Shown here: positions 7,595-16,164 of the stretch, in pieces
Position numbering within the stretch: the stretch's first letter is position 1
Layout of the letters: the number at the start of each line of letters is the position of its first letter
The notes under the pieces: model-generated
Databases searched by the model: none
The model's input: the letters and a program-made list of their open reading frames with translations, nothing else
Told to the model about the DNA's origin: nothing
From: Bacteroidales bacterium
GTDB taxonomy: Bacteria; Bacteroidota; Bacteroidia; Bacteroidales; Paludibacteraceae
NCBI GenBank assembly: GCA_004557405.1
Contig: SFDZ01000029.1
Coordinates: 1 to 18,759, forward strand
Reading direction: 5' to 3'
Length of the DNA stretch: 18,759 nt
Program-made: the position numbers and the translations under genes

Positions 7595-8206
7595 ATATGG
7601 GCGTAACCCGCATTCTGGACACTTGGGTTTGCGCGCCACGCACACATAACGCCCGTGCAAAATGAGCCAATGGTGTGCCTTGGGTATCAGATGTGTCGGT
7701 ATGTGTTTCACCAATTCGCGCTCGGTTTGAAGCGGATTCTTCGAGTTCGTGGTCAAACCCAAACGCTCGGCGATGCGAAAAACGTGCGTGTCCACTGCCA
7801 TGCGTGGCTGTCCGAAAATGATGGATGCTACCACATTGGCGGTTTTGCGCCCTACGCCGGGCAGGGTTTGCAGTTGCTCTACCGTGTCGGGTACACGACC
7901 GCCAAAGTCGCTGACAAGTTTCTTGGCGATGCCTGACAGATAAGTCGCTTTGCTGTTGGGATACGATATGCTCTTGATGTCGTCGAAAATGGCCTCGACC
8001 GATGCAGCGGCCATGGCTTCCGGAGTCGGAAAGTCGGCAAATAACCGTGGTGTCGTCAGATTGACACGCTTGTCGGTACATTGCGCCGACAAAACAACCG
8101 CAATCAGTAGTTGAAATGGCGTGTCGTAATGCAATTCGCTTTGAGCCACAGGCATGTTGGCTTCGAACCACGCGATGATGTTTGAATAACGTTCCGATTG
8201 AGTCAT
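7568..8206 (-). CDS. nth: Endonuclease III (DNA glycosylase/AP lyase)
   Basis: This 212-residue base-excision repair enzyme removes oxidised pyrimidines and cleaves the abasic site. The helix-hairpin-helix LPGVGRKTANVV lies at about 115-126 and contains the catalytic lysine K121. The catalytic aspartate D139 is in AVDTHVFRI. The C-terminal [4Fe-4S] ligands C189-x6-C196-x2-C199-x5-C205 all match the family. The length equals the usual 210-220. The ATG overlaps the stop of the MATE gene by four bases (ATGA), which indicates translational coupling. The enzyme is soluble and acts on the chromosome. Confidence 0.96.
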   Translation of the reverse strand: MTQSERYSNIIAWFEANMPVAQSELHYDTPFQLLIAVVLSAQCTDKRVNLTTPRLFADFPTPEAMAAASVEAIFDDIKSISYPNSKATYLSGIAKKLVSDFGGRVPDTVEQLQTLPGVGRKTANVVASIIFGQPRMAVDTHVFRIAERLGLTTNSKNPLQTERELVKHIPTHLIPKAHHWLILHGRYVCVARKPKCPECGLRPYCRHYEKNM

Positions 8207-9654
8207 AATGCTGATTTTCTGATGATTGCTTCACGCATACGCATCGCACGTAATTGTCGGACAAGGAAAATGGCTGCCAATAGCGTCGATACAAAGTCGG
8301 CTATCGGAAACGAAATCCATACGCCGCAGGCACCAAGCGTGCGCGGTAACAAAAATAGCAGCGGTACCAAAAACAACAGTTGGCGAGTGAGCGATGTAAA
8401 AATGGCCAACGGCGCTTTGCCGATGTATTGAAAAAAATTGCCGGTTACAATCTGAAAACCAGCCAACGGGAAAATGGCCATAATGATGTGCAATCCCTGC
8501 GCTGCAATGGCAATGATGGCCTGCTCGTTGCCGCCTTTGTTGCTGTCCACAAACAACTGCGCAATCTGTTCGGGCATCAATTGTGCCAGCCCAAAACCGA
8601 GTGTCGCCACACCGACGGCGCAACCGATGGTGCAGAACAACGCCCGACGAACACGACTAAACTGCTCGGCACCATAATTATAACCCACAATCGGCTGCAT
8701 GCCCTGATTCAAACCTTGTATCACCATGATGAACAACAGCAAGATGCGGTTGGCTATGCCGTAACCGGCTACGTAGATGTCGCCAACATTCGGTAACCCG
8801 CTGATAATGTCGTAAGTTCCTGAACCTCCGTGTTTTAGCAGTGCGTTGTTGACAAATGCGGCCACCAACGAAGCGCAAAGATTCAGCAAAAACGGCGCAA
8901 GACCAATCGACAAAATGGCGCCGATGACTTTCCATTCGAAATGCAACGACCGCCGACTGAAATGAATGTAACTTTTGTGCGAACAGAAATGCGACAAGGC
9001 AATGCCAAAAGCCACAAACTGCGCAATCACTGTGGCTGCCGCCGAACCGCGAATGCCCCAACCAAATTTGAAAATAAACAGCGGATTCAGCAATAGCGTG
9101 ATGACCACAGTGGTCAGCGTGATGAACATCGCTTTGCGCGGATAGCCCGACGAACGTATCATCTCGCTCATGCCGAGGTATAAGTGTGTGATGACGTTGC
9201 CGGCCAAAATAATTTGCATGAATTGGCGCGCGTAACCAATGGTTTCGGCAGTGGCGCGGCCGCCGCTGAACAGCAGCAATATCGGGTCGAGAAATACCAA
9301 CATGGCTATCATCACCAGCAACCCGATGACCACATTGAGCAAAACGGCATTGCCAAGCGTCTTCTCGGCAGCCATCTTGTTGCCCTCGCCAAGACGCAAC
9401 GATATGGTGGCGCCGGCTCCCACGCCCACCATGGCGCCAAAGGCCGAACCGATATTCATTATCGGCATCGTGATAGCCATACCGGCAATGGCGGCACCGC
9501 CTACGCCGCGCCCTACAAATATGCTGTCGATAATGTGATAAAGCGACGACGACGACATGGCAATAATTGCCGGCAACGAGTATTGCAACAGCAATTTGCC
9601 TATCGGCTCGGTGCCAAGTTGGTCGGCATTCGATATGGTGGCGGTTGTGCTCAA
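8203..9654 (-). CDS. MATE family cation-coupled efflux transporter
   Basis: This 483-residue inner-membrane protein has about 12 hydrophobic segments and the MATE features PAIIAMSSSSLYHIIDSIFVGR, here described only by its core IIDSIFVGR, followed by GAGATISLRLGEGN. It likely exports drugs or other organic cations in exchange for Na+ or H+. The second half has QPIVGYNYGAEQF, also typical. The start is a TTG at 9654. An in-frame stop lies six codons upstream, and the next ATG (residue 33) falls inside the first helix, so TTG is preferred. Its stop overlaps the nth start. It begins about 30 bases after the rpoD terminator; no clear promoter box is visible, so read-through or a weak promoter must supply it. 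Confidence 0.93.
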   Translation of the reverse strand: MSTTATISNADQLGTEPIGKLLLQYSLPAIIAMSSSSLYHIIDSIFVGRGVGGAAIAGMAITMPIMNIGSAFGAMVGVGAGATISLRLGEGNKMAAEKTLGNAVLLNVVIGLLVMIAMLVFLDPILLLFSGGRATAETIGYARQFMQIILAGNVITHLYLGMSEMIRSSGYPRKAMFITLTTVVITLLLNPLFIFKFGWGIRGSAAATVIAQFVAFGIALSHFCSHKSYIHFSRRSLHFEWKVIGAILSIGLAPFLLNLCASLVAAFVNNALLKHGGSGTYDIISGLPNVGDIYVAGYGIANRILLLFIMVIQGLNQGMQPIVGYNYGAEQFSRVRRALFCTIGCAVGVATLGFGLAQLMPEQIAQLFVDSNKGGNEQAIIAIAAQGLHIIMAIFPLAGFQIVTGNFFQYIGKAPLAIFTSLTRQLLFLVPLLFLLPRTLGACGVWISFPIADFVSTLLAAIFLVRQLRAMRMREAIIRKSAL

Positions 9655-9684
9655 ATGCGTAACTCTTTTTTACTTTTTACAAAG

Positions 9685-9710
9685 AAAGAGCACCATGTGC
9701 AGTGCTCTTT
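9685..9710 (-). terminator. Hairpin between rpoD and the MATE gene
   Basis: A perfect 9-bp stem AAAGAGCAC / GTGCTCTTT with an eight-base loop lies 22 bases beyond the rpoD stop. On the minus strand it is followed only by CTTTG rather than a long U run, so termination may be partial. That would allow some read-through into the MATE-nth-prmA genes, which lack a clear promoter of their own. Confidence 0.65.
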
Positions 9711-9732
9711 CGGAGTTGATGTTATGGCGTTT

Positions 9733-10593
9733 TTATCCCAAATAACTTTTTAGAATCTTGTTTTTCGTGTTGTTGCGTAGTCGCCTGATGGCCTTCTCCT
9801 TGATTTGACGCACACGCTCGCGTGTCAGCGCAAATTTTGCGCCAATCTCTTCCAATGTCATCTCCTGACAACCAATGCCGAAAAACATACGGATGATGTC
9901 GGCTTCGCGTTCGGTCAGCGTCTCAAGGGCGCGGTCTATTTCGGTTTGCAGCGATTCGTTCATCAACGTGTGGTCGGCTACGGGCGAATCGTCGTTGGGC
10001 AATACGTCGAGCAGACTGTTGTCCTCGCCTTCGACAAACGGCGCATCGACCGAAATGTGGCGTCCCGACACTTTCAGCGTGTCGGCTATTTTGTCAATCG
10101 GAATGTCCAACTCCTCGGCCAACTCCTCGGGCGAGGGACGACGCTCGTTCTCCTGCTCAAATCGCGACAAGGCCTTGTTTATCTTGTTGAGCGACCCTAC
10201 TTGGTTCAACGGCAAACGTACTATGCGCGATTGCTCGGCCAACGATTGCAAAATAGATTGACGAATCCACCACACGGCATACGAAATAAATTTGAAACCG
10301 CGCGTCTCGTCAAACTTTTGGGCGGCTTTTATCAAGCCCAAATTGCCTTCGTTGATCAAGTCGGGCAGACTGAGCCCCTGATTTTGGTACTGCTTGGCCA
10401 CCGATACAACAAAACGCAGATTGGCGCGCGTCAGCTTCTCGAGGGCGGCACGGTCGCCTTTGCGGATGCGTTGTGCCAACTCAACCTCGTCTTCTACCGA
10501 GATAAGTTCCTCGCGACCGATTTCCTGCAAATACTTGTCGAGCGATGCGCTCTCACGATTGGTAATGGATTTGGTGATTTTTAGTTGCCTCAT
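9733..10593 (-). CDS. rpoD: Primary RNA polymerase sigma factor (sigma-70 family, Bacteroidetes type)
   Basis: This 286-residue sigma factor directs RNA polymerase to housekeeping promoters. It lacks region 1.1 and the long non-conserved region of the E. coli protein, as in Bacteroidetes. Region 1.2 (SLDKYLQEIGREELIS) is followed by regions 2.1-2.4 with LPDLINEGNLGLIKAAQKF and FKFISYAVWWIRQSI. Region 3 contains RLPLNQVGSLNKI. Region 4.2 is the helix-turn-helix MTLEEIGAKFALTRERVRQI. All parts are intact. This is the factor expected to read the TAnnTTTG boxes seen through the window. It has its own promoter, with a long 5' leader hairpin, and a hairpin after the stop. Confidence 0.96.
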   Translation of the reverse strand: MRQLKITKSITNRESASLDKYLQEIGREELISVEDEVELAQRIRKGDRAALEKLTRANLRFVVSVAKQYQNQGLSLPDLINEGNLGLIKAAQKFDETRGFKFISYAVWWIRQSILQSLAEQSRIVRLPLNQVGSLNKINKALSRFEQENERRPSPEELAEELDIPIDKIADTLKVSGRHISVDAPFVEGEDNSLLDVLPNDDSPVADHTLMNESLQTEIDRALETLTEREADIIRMFFGIGCQEMTLEEIGAKFALTRERVRQIKEKAIRRLRNNTKNKILKSYLG

Positions 10594-10650
10594 TAATTCC
10601 TGATAAGTTTTGGTTAGACATGACTAATAGGCGTAAATAAATACACACCT

Positions 10651-10678
10651 AATACCGACGTTTCGAAACGCCGATATT
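10651..10678 (-). promoter_or_regulatory. Long palindrome at the 5' end of the rpoD message
   Basis: Two 14-base arms (10651-10664 and 10665-10678) form an inverted repeat centred on CGTTTCGAAACG. The two mismatches become G-U pairs in the rpoD transcript. It starts about eight bases after the -7 box, so the message should begin with this stem. It could stabilise the 5' end or be an operator for a dimeric regulator. Confidence 0.6.
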
Positions 10679-10685
10679 AAGCGTG

Positions 10686-10716
10686 CAAAGATACAACTTT
10701 TTTCGGAGAAAAGCAA
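10686..10716 (-). promoter_or_regulatory. rpoD promoter
   Basis: On the minus strand TTG (10716-10714), a 20-base spacer and TATCTTTG (10693-10686) followed by CA match the Bacteroidetes -33/-7 promoter. The predicted leader to the rpoD ATG at 10593 is about 85 bases. Confidence 0.75.
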
Positions 10717-10778
10717 TAGTTCTGGTTAAAAATGCTTAAAATATTACATTTGTCTGATAATCAAGTTGTTGTTGTGTG

Positions 10779-12965
10779 TTAGTTGCCCAATTCCGACAAA
10801 AATTTGATGCGTATCAATCTGATTTCGGGTTCGGTGTAATCGTCTTCGCCCAAGTTGCGCAGCGCCTCTTCTACGTTGTCGGTTTGCGCCTGATTTTTGA
10901 AATAATCGAAGGCTTCGTCGATGCGCTCTTGGTCCATAATTTCGTGCAAAAAGTAGTCGATGTTGATTTTCGTGCCCGAATAGACGATGCTGTCCACTTC
11001 GTCGAGCAGGTCGTTGAAGTCGAGCCCTTTCGATTCGGCCAAGTCGTCGAGGGCTACTTGGCGGTCGATGGCTTGTATGATTTCGATTTTCAGACGCGAT
11101 TTGTTGGCTACGGTGCGCACACGCAGGTCTTCGGGGCGTTCTATCTCGTTGACATCGACGTGCTTGCGTATCAGGTCGATAAATTCTTGCCCGTAACGTT
11201 TGGCTTTGCCTACGCCTACGCCGGGAATGTTTTGCAATTCTTCGAGGGTGATGGGGTAGGTGGTGGCCATGGCTTCGAGCGACGGGTCCTGAAAGATGAC
11301 GAACGGTGGCAATTCCATGCGTTTCGAGAGTTTTTTGCGCAAATCTTTCAGCATGCTGAACAAGGCCGGATCCATGGCACAAGCCGATCCGCTGCGCTGA
11401 GGCGTCTCTTCGAGGTCGCTGGCGTATTCGTGGTCTTTGGTGATGGTGAACGATTTTGGATTTTCCAAATATTCCTTGCCGGCCTCTGTCAGGCGCAATA
11501 CACCGTAGTTTTCTATCTCTTTGGCTATGTAACCGTTTATCATGGCTTGGCGAATCACGGCGTTCAGCAGCGCCACTTCGTCGCCGGTAACGGAACCGAA
11601 AGCGTCGAGTTCTTCAAGGTGGTACGATTTGATTTCGGCCGTCTCTTTGCCGCTCAAAATGTCGATGATGACTTCGGCTTTGAATTTCTCTTTGCCGGCG
11701 GCGATGGTTTCGAGCACGGTGCAGAGCAACTCTTGTGCCTCAACCTGTTTTTTTGGGTGCAGACAGTTGTCGCAGTTGCCGCAGTTCTCTTCGGTGTACT
11801 CTTCGCCAAAGTAGTGGAGCAGCATTTTGCGGCGGCATATCGACGATTCGGCGTAGGCTGCTGTTTCGTTGAGCAGTTGGCGGCCTATCTCTTGTTCGTT
11901 GATGGGTTTGCCTTGCATGAATTTTTCCAACTTCTGCAAATCTTTGCTGTTGTAGAATGCCAGGCAGTAGCCTTCGCCACCGTCGCGTCCGGCGCGTCCG
12001 GTTTCCTGATAGTAGCCTTCGAGGCTTTTGGGTATGTCGTAATGCACCACATAGCGCACATCGGGTTTGTCGATGCCCATGCCAAAAGCGATGGTGGCCA
12101 CAATGACGTCTACTTTTTCCATCAGAAATTTGTCCTGATTTTCGCTGCGCACTGCCGAGTCGAGACCGGCGTGGTAGGGCAGCGCCGGAATGCCGTTTAG
12201 TACCAACGATTCGGCCAATTCCTCCACTTTTTTGCGGCTCAAACAGTACACAATGCCCGATTTGCCCGATTGCGATTTGATGAATTTGACCAAATCTTTA
12301 TCGACGTTGGCGGTTTTTGGGCGCACTTCGTAGTAGAGGTTTGGTCGGTTGAACGACGATTTGAATACGGTGGCATTGGTGATGCCGAGGTTTTTTTGTA
12401 TGTCGTGCTGCACTTTGGGCGTGGCGGTGGCCGTCAGTGCAATGATGGGCGCGCTGCCTATCTCGTTGATAATCGGTCGGATACGACGGTACTCGGGGCG
12501 GAAGTCGTGTCCCCACTCCGAAATGCAGTGTGCTTCGTCGATGGCGTAGAACGAAATTTTGATGGTGCGCAAAAAGGTGATGTTCTCCTCTTTGGTCAGC
12601 GATTCGGGTGCTACATACAACAGTTTGGTCTTGCCGCTTTTCAGGTCGGCTTTCACCTCTTCTATTGCCGGCTTGTTGAGCGACGAGTTCAGAAAATGGG
12701 CGACGCCGTCTTCTTCGCTGAAGTTGCGCATGGCATCGACTTGGTTTTTCATCAGCGCAATCAGTGGCGAGATGACGATGGCCGTGCCTTCGAGCAACAG
12801 CGAGGGCAGTTGGTAGCACAACGATTTTCCGCCGCCGGTCGGCATCAGTACAAAAGTGTCTTTGCCGTCCAACACGTTTTTGATGATGGCTTCTTGGTTA
12901 CCTTTGAACCGGTCGAAGCCGAATTTGTTCTTCAATTCTTCGGTGAGAATCGATTTTTTTGCCAT
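10779..12965 (-). CDS. recQ: ATP-dependent DNA helicase RecQ
   Basis: This 728-residue 3'-5' helicase acts in recombination and fork repair. Walker A MPTGGGKS is at 41-48, DEAHC at 143-147, and the TATA motif near 180. Motif VI QETGRAGRDG lies at about 320-329. The RecQ zinc site is formed by C377, C395, C398 and C401. The winged-helix (RQC) domain follows, then an HRDC domain at about 545-610 containing LQNIPGVGVGKAKRYG. The roughly 100-residue acidic tail after HRDC is typical of Bacteroidetes RecQ, which is longer than the 609-residue E. coli protein. The ATG at 12965 opens with MAKKSILTEELKNKFGF. It is monocistronic; rpoD follows but has its own promoter. Confidence 0.96.
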   Translation of the reverse strand: MAKKSILTEELKNKFGFDRFKGNQEAIIKNVLDGKDTFVLMPTGGGKSLCYQLPSLLLEGTAIVISPLIALMKNQVDAMRNFSEEDGVAHFLNSSLNKPAIEEVKADLKSGKTKLLYVAPESLTKEENITFLRTIKISFYAIDEAHCISEWGHDFRPEYRRIRPIINEIGSAPIIALTATATPKVQHDIQKNLGITNATVFKSSFNRPNLYYEVRPKTANVDKDLVKFIKSQSGKSGIVYCLSRKKVEELAESLVLNGIPALPYHAGLDSAVRSENQDKFLMEKVDVIVATIAFGMGIDKPDVRYVVHYDIPKSLEGYYQETGRAGRDGGEGYCLAFYNSKDLQKLEKFMQGKPINEQEIGRQLLNETAAYAESSICRRKMLLHYFGEEYTEENCGNCDNCLHPKKQVEAQELLCTVLETIAAGKEKFKAEVIIDILSGKETAEIKSYHLEELDAFGSVTGDEVALLNAVIRQAMINGYIAKEIENYGVLRLTEAGKEYLENPKSFTITKDHEYASDLEETPQRSGSACAMDPALFSMLKDLRKKLSKRMELPPFVIFQDPSLEAMATTYPITLEELQNIPGVGVGKAKRYGQEFIDLIRKHVDVNEIERPEDLRVRTVANKSRLKIEIIQAIDRQVALDDLAESKGLDFNDLLDEVDSIVYSGTKINIDYFLHEIMDQERIDEAFDYFKNQAQTDNVEEALRNLGEDDYTEPEIRLIRIKFLSELGN

Positions 12966-13122
12966 AAAATTATAAAATTAAGACCATTTTATATGCAGAT
13001 GTCAAGTCGCAAAACAACTCGAATTTATCTGTTTGCGTTTGTTAATGTGCTGAAAATCAGTATTAAAAGTGCGATTTGTGGTCGCAGGGCGAATGCCTAA
13101 AAGCCTCGTGGCTAATCTTGAA

Positions 13123-13155
13123 CAAATTTATATACAAAAAATTATTCGCTCCAAA
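13123..13155 (-). promoter_or_regulatory. Possible recQ promoter
   Basis: On the minus strand TTTG (13155-13152), 21 bases and TAAATTTG (13130-13123) fit the consensus. The region is AT-rich, so a chance match is possible, and the implied leader of about 150 bases is long. No better candidate lies closer to recQ. Confidence 0.3.
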
Positions 13156-13161
13156 TTTTTT

Positions 13162-13215
13162 TGCAGAAAAATGCAGAAAAATTTTTTTTGCAGAAAAAAA
13201 TCGTATTTCTGCGCA
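13162..13215. repeat. Short direct repeats and hairpin between recQ and manA
   Basis: The decamer TGCAGAAAAA occurs three times (13162-13171, 13172-13181, 13189-13198). It is followed by its partial inverse TTTCTGC at 13206-13212, which can pair with GCAGAAA at 13190-13196. The array sits in the 325-base recQ-manA intergenic region, just upstream of the manA promoter. That region otherwise holds only the two promoter candidates; I see no gene in it. Confidence 0.6.
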
Positions 13216-13246
13216 TTTTGATGACGCATTTGTCGAAAAAAATACA

Positions 13247-13254
13247 TATCTTTG
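13247..13254 (+). promoter_or_regulatory. -7 box of the manA promoter
   Basis: TATCTTTG followed by C matches the Bacteroidetes -7 box and lies 37 bases before the manA start. No well-spaced -33 TTTG is visible; the nearest is 14 bases upstream. Confidence 0.55.
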
Positions 13255-13290
13255 CAAATTGGAATCAACAAATTTGTATACCATATAAAA

Positions 13291-14268
13291 ATGATGCTTT
13301 ATCCGTTAAAGTTCAAACCTATATATAAAACAAAATTGTGGGGCGGCAACCGCTTGCAACGTTATTATCGTCATGATGCAGCCGGCGCGGCCGGCGTGGG
13401 CGAAACGTGGGATGTGTCGGCCGTGCGCGACAACGAGTCGGTGGTCGAAAACGGATTTCTGGCCGAAAATACGCTGCCCGAACTTATAGAGGTGTATTTG
13501 GGCGACTTGGTGGGCGATGCAGTGTACGAACGCTACGGTAACGAATTTCCGCTGCTGGTCAAACTGATTGACGCGGCGCAACACCTTTCGATACAGGTAC
13601 ATCCGAACGACGACATTGCCGCCGAACGCCATCAGAGTTGGGGCAAAACCGAAATGTGGTATGTGCTCGATGCGGCGCCCGACGCATTCATCGTGGCCGG
13701 TTTTACGCGTGCCATCGACAAGGCCGAGTATCTGAAACTTGTGTCCGAGAATCGTTTGGAAGAGGTGTTGCAGAAACATCCGGTTAGCAAAGGCGATGTA
13801 TTTTTCATTCCGGCCGGCTGTGTGCACTCGATAGGCGCCGGCTGTGTGCTGCTCGAGATTCAGCAAACGTCCGACATCACATACCGCATCTACGACTACA
13901 ATCGCACCGATGCCGATGGCAATCCGCGCGAATTGCATACCGATTTGGCGGTCGATGCTATCGATTTCGAACATTGGAAAAACGAAAAAATAGCGTTGCC
14001 GCATCAGCACAATGCGCTGCAAACGGTGGTGAAGTGTCCGTATTTCACCTCTAATCTGATGATATTGACCAAACCGCAGGAGTACGATTTGGCACCCATC
14101 GATTCGTTCGTGCTGCTCACCGTGCTCGAGGGGCATGTAACGTGTCGCTATGGCGACGAATACATCACGGCCGTCGATGGCGAAACGCTGCTGATTCCGG
14201 CCGAAATGAACGAATTGCTGCTTGTGCCTACCGGCGAAACCAAATTGTTGGAAACGTATGTTGTGTAA
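13291..14268 (+). CDS. manA: Mannose-6-phosphate isomerase, class I
   Basis: This 325-residue zinc enzyme interconverts fructose-6-phosphate and mannose-6-phosphate in the cytoplasm. The zinc ligands expected for the cupin-type type I family are present: Q102 and H104 in QVHPND, E121 in KTEMWYVL, and H179 in PAGCVHSIGAG. The opening LKFKPIYKTKLWGGNRL and the later EIQQTSDITYRIYDYNR are family signatures. The frame is open to 13252, but that would start inside the promoter; ATG 13291 or the adjacent 13294 is right. It lies 45 bases before the phospho-sugar mutase. Together the two connect central metabolism to hexose-1-phosphates for surface glycans. Confidence 0.95.
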   Translation: MMLYPLKFKPIYKTKLWGGNRLQRYYRHDAAGAAGVGETWDVSAVRDNESVVENGFLAENTLPELIEVYLGDLVGDAVYERYGNEFPLLVKLIDAAQHLSIQVHPNDDIAAERHQSWGKTEMWYVLDAAPDAFIVAGFTRAIDKAEYLKLVSENRLEEVLQKHPVSKGDVFFIPAGCVHSIGAGCVLLEIQQTSDITYRIYDYNRTDADGNPRELHTDLAVDAIDFEHWKNEKIALPHQHNALQTVVKCPYFTSNLMILTKPQEYDLAPIDSFVLLTVLEGHVTCRYGDEYITAVDGETLLIPAEMNELLLVPTGETKLLETYVV

Positions 14269-14313
14269 AAACAAAAAATAAATTCAATATTAACCTTAAA
14301 ATCTTCAATTTGT

Positions 14314-16083
14314 ATGAATGACGAACTGAAACAAGTGATGGCCAAAGCCCAAGAGTGGCTCGATGGCAATTACGACGAGGAAACAAAAGCCCAAGTGCGT
14401 GCAATGATGGAGGCCGACGACAAAACGGAACTCATCGAATCGTTTTATCGCACGTTGGAGTTTGGCACCGGCGGCTTGCGTGGCATCATGGGCCCGGGTT
14501 GCAACCGCATGAACAAATACATTGTGGCGCAGGCAACACAAGGCTATGCCAACTATTTGCTGAAGGTGCAAAAAGAAAATGGATACAAAAATCCGGTCAA
14601 GCAGGTGAGTGTCGTTGTGGGACACGATTGCCGCAACAATGGTCGCATGTTTGCCGAAACGGTGGCTGCCGTATTCTCGGCCAACGGCATCAAAGTCTAT
14701 CTGTTCGAAAGCCTGCGCCCCACACCGGAAGTAAGTTTTGCCATACGTCATTTGGGCTGTCAGGGCGGCGTCAACGTTACCGCTTCGCACAACCCGAAAG
14801 AGTACAACGGCTACAAAGCCTATTGGGAAGACGGCTCGCAAGTGCTTATGCCGCACGACGCCGGCATCATCGCCGAGGTGAACAAGGTGAAAATGGAAGA
14901 CGTGAAATGGGAAGCCAACAAGGATTTGATTCAAATTATCGGTGGCGAAATGGACTACGACTACATGCAGGCCGTCAAGTCGGTAATGATAGACCAAGAG
15001 GCTATTTTGCGCCAAAAGGATTTGAATATCGTCTATACGCCGCTGCATGGCGCCGGTCGTCAGATTGTGCCAATGTGCTTGCGCAGTTGGGGCTTCCAAA
15101 ATATCCACGTCGTACCCGAACAAATGGTGATTGATGGTAATTTCTCGACCGTCGTGTCGCCAAATCCGGAGAACGCCGAAGCCATGACTATGGGTATGAA
15201 TCTAGGCACAAAACTGAATGCCGACCTTGTGGTGGCCAGCGACCCCGATGCCGACCGCATTGCCATCGTTTGTCGCAACGACAAAAACGAGTGGGTCATC
15301 ATCAATGGCAACCAAACGAACATCATGTATCACCACTACATCATTAACAACATGAAAAAACTCGGCAAACTGCGCCCCGAACATTATGTTGTTAAAACGA
15401 TAGTAACCAGCGAGTTGATTCGTAAAATCGCTGACCGCGAAGGCGTAACGCTCACCGACGAATACACCGGTTTCAAATGGATAGCCAACCGTATTCGCGA
15501 GTGGGAAGGCACGCGCAAATATATTGGCGGCGGCGAAGAATCGTTCGGATTCCTGCCCTACGATGCCGTGCGCGACAAATGCTCGCCGTCGGCCATCTGC
15601 CTGATTTGCGAAATCGCCGCTTGGGCTAAAGACCACGGCATGTCGCTCTACGAATATCTGTTGAGCATCTATATGGAATATGGTTTCCAACGCGAAACGA
15701 CTATCAATGTGGTGCGTCCCGGCAAATCGGGTGCCGAAGAGATTAAACAAATGATGGTGAACTATCGCGAACACCCCATAACCGAAATTGCCGGCAGTAA
15801 AGTGGTGAAAACCAAAGACTTCCAATTGCTGAAACAGCGCGAATTGAAAGACGGACAGTGGGTCGAAAGCGACATTGTGATGTCGCTCAATGCCACCAGC
15901 AATGTGCTGCAATATTTCACCGAAAACGGCCTGAAAGTGTCGGTGCGCCCATCGGGAACGGAGCCGAAAATCAAATTCTATTTCGAGATTCCGGCCGACA
16001 TGCCCACACCGAAGGATTACGACAAAGCCACGGCCGAAGCCGAAGCCTTGGTTCCGGCCATCAAAGCAAGTTTAGGCATCTGA
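14314..16083 (+). CDS. Phospho-sugar mutase (phosphoglucomutase/phosphomannomutase)
   Basis: This 589-residue alpha-D-phosphohexomutase moves phosphate between C6 and C1 of a hexose. The active-site serine is S158 in TASHNP (156-161). The Mg-binding loop DPDADR lies at 310-315, the sugar-binding loop GGGEES at 405-410, and the phosphate-binding RPSGTEPKIKF near 555. The length fits the long PgcA-like group, common in Bacteroidetes and usually annotated as phosphoglucomutase or phosphomannomutase. Specificity cannot be read from these motifs. Placement directly after manA is compatible with mannose-1-phosphate production, but glucose-1-phosphate is equally possible. A strong terminator follows. 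Confidence 0.94.
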   Translation: MNDELKQVMAKAQEWLDGNYDEETKAQVRAMMEADDKTELIESFYRTLEFGTGGLRGIMGPGCNRMNKYIVAQATQGYANYLLKVQKENGYKNPVKQVSVVVGHDCRNNGRMFAETVAAVFSANGIKVYLFESLRPTPEVSFAIRHLGCQGGVNVTASHNPKEYNGYKAYWEDGSQVLMPHDAGIIAEVNKVKMEDVKWEANKDLIQIIGGEMDYDYMQAVKSVMIDQEAILRQKDLNIVYTPLHGAGRQIVPMCLRSWGFQNIHVVPEQMVIDGNFSTVVSPNPENAEAMTMGMNLGTKLNADLVVASDPDADRIAIVCRNDKNEWVIINGNQTNIMYHHYIINNMKKLGKLRPEHYVVKTIVTSELIRKIADREGVTLTDEYTGFKWIANRIREWEGTRKYIGGGEESFGFLPYDAVRDKCSPSAICLICEIAAWAKDHGMSLYEYLLSIYMEYGFQRETTINVVRPGKSGAEEIKQMMVNYREHPITEIAGSKVVKTKDFQLLKQRELKDGQWVESDIVMSLNATSNVLQYFTENGLKVSVRPSGTEPKIKFYFEIPADMPTPKDYDKATAEAEALVPAIKASLGI

Positions 16084-16105
16084 TCGATTGGAAATAAATA
16101 ACCAA

Positions 16106-16142
16106 AAAGCACTCTGTCCGATAAGGGTAGAGTGCTTTTGTT
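16106..16142 (+). terminator. Terminator after the phospho-sugar mutase
   Basis: An inverted repeat AAAAGCACTCT / AGAGTGCTTTT with a loop of about 13 bases is followed by GTTTTG. It lies about 20 bases past the mutase stop and faces the convergent lipoprotein operon, so it could act for both strands. Confidence 0.72.
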
Positions 16143-16164
16143 TTGCGCTGCGATATTAAAAAAA

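Noticed and set aside
9805..10584. 259-codon plus-strand frame opposite rpoD
   Set aside because: It is antisense to an intact sigma factor; its composition looks like a reverse-strand artefact.
10776..12200. 474-codon open frame on the plus strand opposite recQ
   Set aside because: It lies entirely antisense to recQ, whose motifs are complete; biased codon use keeps the opposite frame open. Its translation is low-complexity and rich in F, V and G, with no recognisable domain.
13063..13284. 73-codon minus-strand frame between recQ and manA
   Set aside because: It covers A/T-rich repeats and the manA promoter; its composition is driven by AAA/TTT runs and there is no plausible start signal.
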